12,433 bases of DNA from JAICTV01 sp035634055. Lineage in GTDB: Bacteria > Planctomycetota > Phycisphaerae > Tepidisphaerales > Tepidisphaeraceae. The stretch lies in contig DASQDR010000093.1 of NCBI GenBank assembly GCA_035634055.1, forward strand, positions 1 through 12,433, given 5' to 3'. The position numbers and the translations under genes were made by a program. Shown here piece after piece: positions 1 through 6,810 of the stretch. The notes beneath the pieces were generated by a model. The model saw only the letters and a list, made by a program, of their open reading frames with translations, made no database searches and had not been told where the DNA came from. The stretch's first letter is position 1; every line of letters begins with the position of its first letter.

Positions 1-32
1 CGTCGCTCCGTCGCTCCGTCGCTCCGTCGCTC
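1..32. repeat. Tandem repeat, four copies of CGTCGCTC
   Basis: Four perfect head-to-tail copies of an 8-bp unit begin at the first base of the window, so the array may extend further left. It lies in the open dnaE2 frame and encodes an eight-residue-period Ser/Leu/Arg/Val/Ala/Pro linker. Eight is not a multiple of three, so gain or loss of one copy would shift the reading frame. Confidence 0.9.
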
Positions 33-473
33 TCCTCTTCCCCCCTCCCCCCCATGCCCCTCGGCCAGGAGGTGATGACCGACTATGCGACCGGCGGGTT
101 GTCGCTCAAGCGGCACCCGGTGGCGCTGGTGCGCGAGCAGCTTCGCCAGCGGCGGGTCATCACGGCCGCGGAGCTGATGCGGCTCGAGCGCGGGTGGGTG
201 CGGGTGGCGGGGCTGGTGCTGATCCGGCAGCGGCCCGGGACGGCGTCGGGGATCGTCTTTGAGACGCTGGAGGACGAGACCGGCGTGGTCAACCTGATCG
301 TCCGCCCGGACATTTACGAGAAGTACCGCCCCGCCGCCCGCCACGCCGGGCTGCTCGAGTGCCACGGTTGCGTGGAGCGGCAGGGAAAGGTGGTGCACGT
401 GATGGCCAAGCGGCTGTTCGACCTCAGCGGGCTGCTCGCCGGCTACCAACTGAGCAGCCGCGATTTTCACTGA
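3..473 (+). CDS. dnaE2: Error-prone DNA polymerase DnaE2/ImuC, C-terminal part (5' end outside window)
   Basis: This is the C-terminal end of the alpha-type polymerase subunit used in damage-induced mutagenic translesion synthesis, which normally works with ImuA and ImuB. The frame is open to the left window edge, so the gene is cut there. Visible landmarks are the DYATGGLSLKRHP segment, which in this family precedes the last domain, and an OB-fold with VAGLVLIRQRPGTASG and FETLEDETGVVNLIV. The end is LFDLSG...SSRDFH; a terminal SRDF(R/H) is characteristic of DnaE2 rather than replicative DnaE. The ATG at 54 has a pyrimidine tract instead of a ribosome binding site and falls inside the conserved LPxM...DY stretch, so it is probably an internal Met. 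The residues before it come from an 8-bp tandem repeat and form a low-complexity Ser/Arg/Pro linker. Whether the upstream 900 or so residues are intact cannot be seen. The family call is secure. Confidence 0.9.
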   Translation, partial: SLRRSVAPSLSSSPLPPMPLGQEVMTDYATGGLSLKRHPVALVREQLRQRRVITAAELMRLERGWVRVAGLVLIRQRPGTASGIVFETLEDETGVVNLIVRPDIYEKYRPAARHAGLLECHGCVERQGKVVHVMAKRLFDLSGLLAGYQLSSRDFH

Positions 474-780
474 TTCCTTGCTAGCACCGCATTTGCATAT
501 GTTATTGGACGGGCGGAGAACGTGCTCACGTGAGGCGGACGACAAGACGATGCAACCGCAGCACGGGACGTTAAACCCTTGCATCGACCGCGGCACGCGT
601 CCCCAGACGACGAGGGGCGCAAAGAGCGTCGCGCACGGATCGAACCCCGTCGCGGCCGCGAGCGCGCCCGCTCGGCGGTCGCGAGAGAAACAGATGCGTG
701 ACCCACGAGTACGGTCCCGCGCGAAGGAGCGACCCCGGGCCGGCGCTCGCGGTCACGCGGAACCACCGTTTTGGCCTGTG

Positions 781-807
781 GGCGGCGGCGGCGGCGGCGG
801 CGGTGGC
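781..807. repeat. GGC trinucleotide run
   Basis: Seven perfect GGC units followed by GGT GGC form a simple-sequence run. If the DHH frame were translated this far upstream, it would give nine consecutive glycines. Confidence 0.8.
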
Positions 808-996
808 AACGCAACGAGCTGGCGCGAGAACGGGCACGCAGCGAAGAAGATGAGAGACGAAGCGGCGCGCGCGAGGAGGCACGGCACCACCGACAACGGT
901 CGGAACGGCCACGCCTCGCGCTCATCCCATGCCACGACAGCCGAGGCGGCGGCGACAGCGCAGGCGATCGCCAAAGCCGCCGGTCACGCGGCGGCG

Positions 997-1041
997 GAAG
1001 CCGCGGAAGCGGCGGAAGCCGCGGAAGCGGCGGAAGCGGCG
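997..1041. repeat. 9-bp tandem repeat GAAGC(C/G)GCG, five copies
   Basis: Five head-to-tail copies of GAA-GCN-GCG differ only at the sixth base of the unit. The period is in frame with the downstream DHH gene and would encode (Glu-Ala-Ala)5, a helical Ala/Glu segment, if translation starts upstream of 1060. It ends 18 bp before the preferred ATG. Confidence 0.8.
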
Positions 1042-1059
1042 GCGGGATCGACCACCGAG

Positions 1060-2205
1060 ATGACCGCCTTCGTCGAGTCCTGCACCAAGACCGCCAGCGG
1101 CTCCGCCGCCGCCGTCGCCCGCCGCTCGCGCGGCAAGCCGCGGGCGCGGCAACTGCTCAAGGCGGTCGCCGGCAAGAAGAACATCCTGATCACCACCCAC
1201 CAGTACGCCGACCCCGACGCCCTGGCCAGTTGCGTCGCGCTCCAGGCGCTGCTGGCCCAGCACCTCGGCGGCGGCACCCGGGTGAGCGTCTCGCTCAAGG
1301 GGGAGATGGGCGGCGGGTTGAACGAGGCGTTCCTGAAGTTCACCACCCTCCAGCCGGTCCCGTGGGACGACGCGGCGCTGACGAATTACGACGCCATCGT
1401 GCTGGTGGACACGCAGCCCGGCTTCTCCAACAACCCGCTGCCGGCGAACTTCACCGCGACGGCCGTCATCGACCACCACCGCGGCCACGGCCGGCATCCG
1501 ACTTGCCCGTTCTGCGACATCCGCCCGGAGGTGGGCGCGACGTCGTCGCTGATCTTCAGCTACTTCATGGAGCTGGAGCAGAAGATCTCGCCGGACCTGG
1601 GCGCCACGCTGCTGTTCGCGATCGAGTCGGACCTGGCCGGCGCCGCCGGGCAGCCGGGGGAGCTGGACAACATCGCCCTCTCCAGCCTCACGCTCATCGC
1701 CGACCCGCGCAAGCTCTACAAGATGCGGTACGTGGACCTGCCGCAGAATTTCTTCGTCTCCTATGCGCAGGGGCTGGCCAACGCGGTCTTCTACGACAGC
1801 GCGCTGATGAGCCACCTCGACACGGTGCCGTCGCCGGAGCGGCCGGCCGTCATCGCCGACTTCCTGCTACGCTTCGACCAGGCGCAGTGGGCGCTGGTGA
1901 CCGGCGTGCTGAACGGGATGCTGCTGCTGTCGCTCCGCACCTACAACAACAAGGTTTCGGCGGCGGACATGATGAAGCGGCTGGTGCGTAAGCTCGGCGA
2001 GGGTGGCGGGCACCGCACCAAGGCGGGCGGGATGATCAAGCTTTCCACCGGCACGCCGACCGAGGTCGAGCGCGTCCGCACCATCCTCCGCCGGCGATAC
2101 CTGCGGGCGCTGCGCATCAGCAACACGCGCGGCCAGCGGCTGATCCCCAAGAGCGACGGCGCGACCGCCGCCGGCGCGGTCTCGCTGAAGTCGGTGATCG
2201 GGTAG
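1060..2205 (+). CDS. DHH/DHHA1 family phosphoesterase (NrnA-like)
   Basis: This is a cytoplasmic metal-dependent phosphoesterase of the group that includes NrnA-type oligoribonuclease/pAp phosphatase and c-di-AMP/pApA hydrolases; the exact substrate cannot be read from sequence. Counting from the ATG at 1060 (381 aa), motif I is DPDALAS (D51, D53), motif II is LVDTQ (D117), motif III is DHH at 138-140 and the motif IV aspartate is in ESDLAG (D191). The C-terminal DHHA1 substrate-binding motif is GGGHRTKAGG from residue 315. All metal ligands are present, so the enzyme should be active. The start is uncertain: the frame is open back to a TTG at 478, with ATGs at 850 and earlier, and no candidate has a good Shine-Dalgarno. 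I chose 1060 because homologous sequence starts near residue 36 and the length fits the family. A His/Cys cluster follows the DHH motif directly (H140, H143, H146, C149, C152). The gene converges with the SDR gene, leaving 160 bp with no clear terminator. Confidence 0.88.
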   Translation: MTAFVESCTKTASGSAAAVARRSRGKPRARQLLKAVAGKKNILITTHQYADPDALASCVALQALLAQHLGGGTRVSVSLKGEMGGGLNEAFLKFTTLQPVPWDDAALTNYDAIVLVDTQPGFSNNPLPANFTATAVIDHHRGHGRHPTCPFCDIRPEVGATSSLIFSYFMELEQKISPDLGATLLFAIESDLAGAAGQPGELDNIALSSLTLIADPRKLYKMRYVDLPQNFFVSYAQGLANAVFYDSALMSHLDTVPSPERPAVIADFLLRFDQAQWALVTGVLNGMLLLSLRTYNNKVSAADMMKRLVRKLGEGGGHRTKAGGMIKLSTGTPTEVERVRTILRRRYLRALRISNTRGQRLIPKSDGATAAGAVSLKSVIG

Positions 2206-2365
2206 GCGAGCGCGTGCGGGTGACGCCGTCGCCGCACCCAGCGCGCTGCGCGAACATCAGCCGGCGCCGACGCGACGCGCCGACGCGCGATTTCTCCTCG
2301 GGCTCTACCTCGTCGTCGTAGCCGCCGGCGTCAGCCCGCGCCTGTCCCCCGTGGCGCGCCTGTTC

Positions 2366-3301
2366 CTACCCCAAAAGCTGCTTGACGTACGCGCGCAGGC
2401 TCGGCTCGAACGGTTGCGGGTCCCAGCCGAAGTCGCCGCGGAACTTGGTCAGGTCGCAGGTGTTGTCTTCCTGGCTCATGATCACCTGGTCGCGGTTGAA
2501 CGGCAGGAGCAAGCGCGGAACAACGCGCGCGAGCCCCTTGGCGTACCACGCGGGCAGAGCCATCACGGGGCGGGGTCGGCCCACGATGGCGCTGGCGCAA
2601 GCGCGGTGCAGTTCCGGCCAGGTCAGGCGGTCGGCGCCGCCCAGGAGGTAGACCTCTCCGATCGTCCTGGGCTTCTCCAGCGCATCGGCGAAGGCGCGGG
2701 CGACGTCGCCGACGTGGACCGGCTGCAACCGCCCCGCCCCGCCGCGGCCCAGCGCGCCGGCGCCGAAGTACGGCATCGCGAAGAACGGCGGCGCCTTGCG
2801 CCGCGCCCACGCCGCCTCCATTCGCATGAACTCCCCCTTGGGCCCGTGGATGAGCGACGGGCGAAAGATCGTCCAATCGAGCCCGCTGCCGCAAACGTAT
2901 TGCTCCGCCCGGTACTTTGTTTTGTGGTAAGTGCTGACCGCGCCCGGCCGGACGCCCAGGGCGGACATCTGCACGTAGCGCCGCACGCCGTGGCGCCTGG
3001 CCGCGTCAACCACGCGGCGCGTGCCGTCAAAGTGGATCCGCTCGAAGGTGACACCCCTGCCGGGCCGCTCCATGATGATGCCGACGAGGTGAACGACGGC
3101 GTCGCAGGCGGCGATGGCGTCGTCGAGGGCGCGATCGTCGAAGAGTCCTCCGGGGACGACGCGCACGCGCCCGCCGCGATCATCCAACGTCCCACGGTTG
3201 GCCAGCGCGGTGACGGCGCGCCCGCGGGTCAGCAGCTCGTCGATGACGGCCGATCCCACGAACCCGCTCCCGCCCGTGACGAAGACACGACCCGCTTCCA
3301 C
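2366..3301 (-). CDS. Atypical SDR / NAD(P)-dependent epimerase-dehydratase family protein (complex I NDUFA9-like)
   Basis: This is a Rossmann-fold nucleotide-binding protein of the extended or atypical short-chain dehydrogenase type, about 311 aa. The cofactor loop is TGGSGFVG (residues 9-16), followed by the strand-end VVHLVGI, then MSALG and a Tyr-x3-Lys pair in YHKTK (Y125, K129). FRPSLIHGP and the QPVHVGDVARA segment are typical of bacterial NDUFA9-like or NmrA-like proteins annotated as NAD-dependent epimerases. These often act on quinone- or isoprenoid-related or unknown substrates, and no specific reaction can be assigned. There is no signal peptide or membrane segment. Two in-frame GTG starts are possible: 3307 lies only 2 nt from AAGGAG (3315-3310), whereas 3301 lies 8 nt from it, so 3301 is preferred. 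The gene is divergent from hemC. Confidence 0.85.
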   Translation of the reverse strand: MEAGRVFVTGGSGFVGSAVIDELLTRGRAVTALANRGTLDDRGGRVRVVPGGLFDDRALDDAIAACDAVVHLVGIIMERPGRGVTFERIHFDGTRRVVDAARRHGVRRYVQMSALGVRPGAVSTYHKTKYRAEQYVCGSGLDWTIFRPSLIHGPKGEFMRMEAAWARRKAPPFFAMPYFGAGALGRGGAGRLQPVHVGDVARAFADALEKPRTIGEVYLLGGADRLTWPELHRACASAIVGRPRPVMALPAWYAKGLARVVPRLLLPFNRDQVIMSQEDNTCDLTKFRGDFGWDPQPFEPSLRAYVKQLLG

Positions 3302-3350
3302 CAGCACCTCTCCTTCGCGCCCGGGCCCCGCGCACCCGCCCGCCGGTGCT

Positions 3351-3381
3351 AGACTAGAGCCGCCGCCGCGGCGCGAATCAA
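3351..3381 (-). promoter_or_regulatory. Candidate promoter for the SDR gene
   Basis: On the minus strand TTGATT (3381-3376) is followed after 19 bp by TAGTCT (3356-3351), which would give a leader of roughly 40 nt to the GTG at 3301. The -35 matches the sigma-70 consensus at four of six positions, but the spacer is long and the -10 is weak, so this is tentative. Confidence 0.28.
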
Positions 3382-3508
3382 CTTTACGGCCGCTCCGAGC
3401 CGAGCCGCGCGCGGCTCATCACGGGCGGCAAAGCGGCGACTCCGCATCTGGCGAAGGCGGCGGCCCGTGCGGTAGGCTGAGGGGGCACCCGGGAACCGAA
3501 CGCGCCTC

Positions 3509-4456
3509 ATGAGCGAAGCGAATCCGACAACCACCCTCCGCCTCGGCACGCGCGGCAGCCTGCTGGCCAAGACGCAGAGCCAGTTGATCGCCTCCGACCT
3601 GGAGAAGCGGCACAAGGGTGTCATCGTCGAGCTGGTCATCATCAAGACCACCGCCGACCAGATCCTCGATAAGCCGCTGACGGAGTTCGGCGGCAAGGGG
3701 CTGTTCACCAAGGAGATCGAGCAGGCGCTGCTGGCGGGCGAGGTGGACCTGGCGGTGCACAGCTTCAAGGACGTGCCGGTCACGCAGCCGCTGGTCGAGC
3801 AGGCGGAGCTGACGATCGCGGCGGTCCCGGAGCGCGAGGACCCGCGCGACGTGTTCGTGTCCGTGGCGGCCAAGAGCATCGCGGAACTGCCCCAGGGGGC
3901 GAAAATCGGCACGGCCAGCCCCCGGCGGCGCTGCCAGTTGCTGGCGCAGCGCCCGGACCTGAGCATCGAGTTGCTCCGCGGCAACATCGACACCCGCCTG
4001 CGCAAGCTCCGCGACGGGCAGTACGACGCCATCCTGCTGGCGGCGGCGGGGCTGCGGCGGACGGGCCTGTTCCACGAGGCGGAGATGGTCATCCTCCCTG
4101 CGGAGCAAATGCTGCCCGCGCCCGGGCAGGGCGCCCTGGCGCTCCAGTGCCGGCGCGGCGACGAGCGGACGCGCCAACTGCTGGAAGGCCTGGACGACCC
4201 GCAAACCGAGGCGTGCGTGACCGCCGAGCGCGTGATCGTGCAGGCGCTGGGCGGCGACTGCCACTCGCCGATCGCGGCACTGGCGGAAATCGAGGGCGAC
4301 GAGATGCACCTGCGCGCGGCCGTCGGTGCCAGGGGAGGCAACCCCCCGCTCCTGCGTGCTTCTGCCCGCTGCCCTGCCGATCGCAACGATCGGGCAGTCC
4401 AGGAAGTTCTCAAATCTCTCGCCGAGCAGAATGTTTTTGCCCTCCTTGGGCGCTGA
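3509..4456 (+). CDS. hemC: Hydroxymethylbilane synthase (porphobilinogen deaminase)
   Basis: HemC condenses four porphobilinogen molecules into hydroxymethylbilane in the tetrapyrrole (haem/cobalamin) pathway, in the cytoplasm. The 315-aa product is full length for the family. It begins with the substrate-binding LRLGTRGSLLA motif, has the FGGKGLFTKEIE segment, and carries the catalytic aspartate in HSFKDVP (D88, equivalent to E. coli D84). GTASPRRRCQLL and LRGNIDTRLRKL supply the arginines that bind acetate and propionate side chains. LPAPGQGALALQC precedes domain 3, and C251 in GGDCHSPIAA is the cysteine that carries the dipyrromethane cofactor. No hemD, hemB or hemA neighbour is visible, so the gene stands alone. 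The ATG at 3509 lacks a strong Shine-Dalgarno but gives the expected N-terminus just before the first strand. Confidence 0.97.
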   Translation: MSEANPTTTLRLGTRGSLLAKTQSQLIASDLEKRHKGVIVELVIIKTTADQILDKPLTEFGGKGLFTKEIEQALLAGEVDLAVHSFKDVPVTQPLVEQAELTIAAVPEREDPRDVFVSVAAKSIAELPQGAKIGTASPRRRCQLLAQRPDLSIELLRGNIDTRLRKLRDGQYDAILLAAAGLRRTGLFHEAEMVILPAEQMLPAPGQGALALQCRRGDERTRQLLEGLDDPQTEACVTAERVIVQALGGDCHSPIAALAEIEGDEMHLRAAVGARGGNPPLLRASARCPADRNDRAVQEVLKSLAEQNVFALLGR

Positions 4457-4515
4457 AATGGTGATAAACCGCCCCGCCGGGGCCGCAAGGGCCGGCAAAT
4501 GGGGCACACGACGGG

Positions 4516-4543
4516 TTTGCAGTGTGGTGTGAACCGCTTTAAC
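4516..4543 (+). promoter_or_regulatory. Weak candidate promoter in the hemC-sensor gap
   Basis: TTTGCA (4516-4521) and TTTAAC (4538-4543) are spaced by 16 bp in the 145-bp gap after hemC. They match sigma-70 boxes only partly. No other hexamer pair looks better and no terminator is visible after hemC, so the downstream gene may also be reached by read-through. Confidence 0.2.
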
Positions 4544-4601
4544 GTGTGGGGCGTAGTAAGGAAGTCCGGAAGCATCTTGGCGTGAGGGCGGTCACGAAGT
4601 C

Positions 4602-6371
4602 TTGACCGCGAAATCTTTCACGAAGTATGCTCCCCCCTTTCGTTCGGCGGAAAGTGCAGGCGTGGTGGTGCAGGAACCGCGGAACAAAGTCCTCATCCTC
4701 GCCGGTCATACCGGGGCTCACGGTCCGGTTGTCGACGCGCTTCGGCAGCAGGTCGAGGTGGTCGAGATTTCGACCATCGACGAGGCGATCACCGCCCTTC
4801 GCACCGACCACTTCTCGGCCGTCTTCTCCGACACCGGCGACTTCCTCCCCCTCGAGCGCGCGCTCGTCTCGCAGCAGGCGAACCTGATCCTCAACACCAT
4901 CGGTGAGGGCGTCTGCATCGTCGACGGCGAGGGCCGCTGTAACTGGATGAACAAGAAGATGCAGGCCTGGCCTGCACGCGTTCACGAAAAGATCCGTCGC
5001 ACGTGTCAGGAAGCCTTTCACCTCTTCTCCACGCAGGTCTCCCCGCAAGCCACCACCGAGGGCCCGCTGGGGTTCAACCGCTCAAAACGTTACGCCCTGA
5101 ACATCGAGGACCAGCAATTCCTGGAGATGATCGCCAGCCCGGTGATCAACCCGGGCGGGCAGGTCGTGCAGGTGGTGGCGGTGGTTTGGGACGCAACGGG
5201 GACGCGCCGCCTCCAGCAGAAGATCGACGCCATCGATAAGGCCGGCCGCGAACTCGTGCGGCTCGAGGCCGACGCGATGAGCAAGATGAACGTGGGGCAG
5301 CGGCTGCGGCTTCTGGAAGAGAAGATCATCAGCTTCACGCGCGACCTGATGCACTTCGACCACTTCGCCATCCGCCTGCTGGACCGCAAGGCGAACAAGC
5401 TCGAGGTGGTCATCAGCCAGGGGCTGCCCAGCGACGCGCTGAACATCGAGCTGTTCGCGTCGGCGGAGAACAACGGCATCAGCGGGTACGTCGCCGCCAC
5501 CGGGCGAAGCTACATCTGCCCGGACGTCGAGCGCGACCCGCGCTACGTGATGGGCTTGGACCAGGCCAAGAGCTCGCTGACGGTGCCGCTGCGGCTGCAC
5601 GACCGGGTGATCGGCGTGTTCAACGTCGAGAGCACGCAGCGCGCCGCGTTCAACGAGGACGACCGCCAGTTCGCCGAGATCTTCGGCCGCTACGTCGCGA
5701 TCGCGCTGAACATCCTGGACCTGATGGTCGTCGAGCGCACCGGCACGGCGCACAAGGTCGCCGACGACGTGAGCGCGGAGGTGGCCGGGCCGCTGAACGA
5801 CATCGTCTCCGACGCCTCGGCGCTGATGGACGACTACATCGGCCACGACGATTTGCGCCACCGCCTTCAGCAGATCATCGACAACGTCAGCGGCATCCGA
5901 AAGAGCCTCAAGCAGGTGGCCGAGGGGCCCAACACGGTGCTGGGGGCGGCGGACGTGAAGGAGGCGGACGACCCGGTGCTGACGGGCGCACGCGTGCTGG
6001 TGGCCGACGACGAGCCCAACATCCGCAGCACCATCGCCGACGTGCTGCGCAAGTATCACGCCACCGTGACCGCCTGCGCCAACGGCGCCGAGGCGATCGC
6101 GCGCCTGGAGGCGGACGGGGCGGAGTTCGACCTGGTCGTCAGCGACATCAAGATGCCGGACAAGACCGGCTACGACGTCTTCGCCGCCGCCCGGAAGAAG
6201 AAGGAAAGCCTGCCCGTGATCCTGATGACCGGCTTCGGCTACGACCCGAACCACTGCATCGTCCGCGCCAGCCAGGAGGGGTTGCAGGCGGTGCTGTTCA
6301 AGCCGTTCAAGGTCGATCAGTTCCTCGCCGAAGTGCGCAAGGCGCTACAGACGCAAACCGCGGCTCGGTGA
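4602..6371 (+). CDS. Multidomain signalling protein: pseudo-receiver-PAS-GAF-degenerate DHp-receiver
   Basis: This 589-aa cytoplasmic signalling protein has no membrane segment. Residues 29-90 look like a degenerate receiver. Residues 92-205 form a PAS domain (NTIGEGVCIVDGEG, NWMN...W, then a VVWDATG ending), followed by a coiled coil near 203-245. Residues 246-372 form a GAF domain (AIRLLD, GISGYVAATG, SLTVPLRLHDRVIGVFNVES). Residues 384-440 resemble the dimerisation/phosphoacceptor helices of a histidine kinase, but the usual His-Glu...Pro-Leu motif reads SAEVAGPL, with Ala392 where the histidine should be. There is no HATPase domain. Residues 462-585 are a complete receiver: D469/D470 pocket, D515 phosphoacceptor, T543 and K567. 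It therefore probably acts as a sensor-coupled response regulator phosphorylated by another kinase, an inference. The start is TTG 4602; GTG 4662 is an alternative. The gene ends at a shared terminator facing the small coiled-coil gene. Confidence 0.85.
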   Translation: MTAKSFTKYAPPFRSAESAGVVVQEPRNKVLILAGHTGAHGPVVDALRQQVEVVEISTIDEAITALRTDHFSAVFSDTGDFLPLERALVSQQANLILNTIGEGVCIVDGEGRCNWMNKKMQAWPARVHEKIRRTCQEAFHLFSTQVSPQATTEGPLGFNRSKRYALNIEDQQFLEMIASPVINPGGQVVQVVAVVWDATGTRRLQQKIDAIDKAGRELVRLEADAMSKMNVGQRLRLLEEKIISFTRDLMHFDHFAIRLLDRKANKLEVVISQGLPSDALNIELFASAENNGISGYVAATGRSYICPDVERDPRYVMGLDQAKSSLTVPLRLHDRVIGVFNVESTQRAAFNEDDRQFAEIFGRYVAIALNILDLMVVERTGTAHKVADDVSAEVAGPLNDIVSDASALMDDYIGHDDLRHRLQQIIDNVSGIRKSLKQVAEGPNTVLGAADVKEADDPVLTGARVLVADDEPNIRSTIADVLRKYHATVTACANGAEAIARLEADGAEFDLVVSDIKMPDKTGYDVFAAARKKKESLPVILMTGFGYDPNHCIVRASQEGLQAVLFKPFKVDQFLAEVRKALQTQTAAR

Positions 6372-6420
6372 GGAAATGGCGAATGAAAAAGGACGGATGA
6401 CGAAACAAAGCTGAAATAGA
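6372..6420 (+). repeat. Purine-rich 3' flanking module after the sensor gene
   Basis: This stretch follows the stop codon directly and is A/G-rich (GAATGAAAAAGGACGG, ATGACGAAACAAAG), markedly lower in GC than the genes around it. It leads into the hairpin terminator. Comparable purine-rich DNA follows the stop codons of the coiled-coil gene (minus strand, 6528-6480) and the FKBP gene (7647-7713). Confidence 0.5.
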
Positions 6421-6479
6421 AGGCAAAAAGAAATGACCGAAACGGAACTTCCCGCTTCGGTCATTTCTCTTTTCTGCCT
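6421..6479. terminator. Bidirectional intrinsic terminator between convergent genes
   Basis: A perfect 13-bp stem (6429-6441, AGAAATGACCGAA, with 6456-6468) closes a 14-nt loop. The arms continue less perfectly outward as an A-rich run on the left and a T-rich run on the right (6421-6428 with 6469-6479). Each transcription direction therefore sees a stem followed by a U-rich tract. It lies 50 bp past the sensor stop and 50 bp past the stop of the minus-strand coiled-coil gene and can serve both. Confidence 0.85.
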
Positions 6480-6528
6480 TGGGATCTGTTTCGGATTTGG
6501 TGCTTCGATATCTCTTCTTCGCCCGCAA

Positions 6529-6810
6529 TTATCGCCCGAGCCCTCGTCCGGTCAGCGCTCGCGCGATCGTCGCCGGACTATTGGGGACGGAATTCGGCCC
6601 GTGCTCTTCCACGAGCTGCGCGGTCAGGCGGCGGTTGGTTTCGACCGGCGGGCGGCCGACCACCTGGGCGATCTGGTTCAACTCCGCCTTCTTCGCCGCC
6701 AGCTTCGCTTCCAGCTCGTCCAACTGGTGCTCGATGTGCTGGTACTCCGCCAGGGCGGCGTTGTAGAGCGCCTCGCCCTCGGATAACCAATCCTGCAATG
6801 ATTTCGTCAC
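6529..6810 (-). CDS. Small coiled-coil protein of unknown function
   Basis: A 93-aa product that I do not recognise. It starts at a GTG (6810-6808) placed 6 nt after a strong GGAGG Shine-Dalgarno (6821-6817), which decides the start; the frame runs further upstream, but that part is Arg-rich and non-homologous in character. Residues 18-49 form a heptad-like amphipathic helix rich in Glu, Ala, Leu and Lys (HQLDELEAKLAAKKAELNQI). It is followed by a polar segment (RPPVETNRRLTAQLVEEHG) and a basic C-terminus (TIARALTGRGLGR). There is no signal peptide or membrane segment. The strong ribosome binding site, a TATAAT box upstream and a dedicated terminator downstream argue that it is a real, well-expressed gene. 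Oligomerisation through the coiled coil is likely; the function is unknown. Confidence 0.8.
   Translation of the reverse strand: MTKSLQDWLSEGEALYNAALAEYQHIEHQLDELEAKLAAKKAELNQIAQVVGRPPVETNRRLTAQLVEEHGPNSVPNSPATIARALTGRGLGR

Larger units (their letters stand above)
474..1059. other. Low-complexity spacer between dnaE2 and the DHH phosphoesterase gene
   Basis: These 586 bases hold no gene I can support. The frame of the downstream DHH protein happens to be open throughout (from a TTG at 478, with ATGs at 499, 550, 694 and 850). Its translation is Arg/Gly/Ala-rich, resembles no domain, and has mixed third-position composition in its first 40 or so codons. Arg-rich frames on the other strand are equally unconvincing. 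Visible structures are an AT-richer patch near 490-506, a 10-bp perfect palindrome CTCACGTGAG at 525-534, a (GGC)7 run from 781 and a five-copy 9-bp repeat at 997-1041. A promoter and leader for the DHH gene are likely here, but no convincing -35/-10 pair stands out. The part after 850 has more coding-like third positions and could be an N-terminal extension. Confidence 0.55.

Noticed and set aside
525..534. Palindrome CTCACGTGAG as an operator
   Set aside because: A single 10-bp palindrome with no promoter around it and no regulator nearby; mentioned only within the spacer description.
630..660. GGATCGAACCCCG resembling a tRNA T-arm
   Set aside because: The T-stem does not pair properly on either strand and there is no acceptor stem, anticodon arm or CCA end at the right distances.
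467..925. Minus-strand Arg/Ser-rich frames in the dnaE2-DHH spacer
   Set aside because: No domain, no ribosome binding site, composition dictated by GC-rich simple sequence.
771..1991. Plus-strand 406-codon frame overlapping the DHH gene in another phase
   Set aside because: Arg/Gly/Pro low-complexity translation, whereas the overlapping DHH frame holds every family motif.
2214..2237. GTGCGG/CCGCAC hairpin as terminator between the DHH and SDR genes
   Set aside because: Only six base pairs, no T-tract on either side, and such stems are frequent by chance at this GC content.
2264..2287. Direct repeat of GCGCCGACGCG (two copies)
   Set aside because: Two short GC-only copies 13 bp apart are not remarkable in this composition.
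3349..4575. Minus-strand open frames of 408 and 362 codons over hemC
   Set aside because: Complementary-strand shadows of hemC; Arg/Ser- and Leu/Arg/Gln-rich with no recognisable motif.
5082..6254. Minus-strand open frame of 390 codons over the PAS/GAF/receiver gene
   Set aside because: Antisense shadow; Val/Asp/His/Arg-rich composition with no domain signal.
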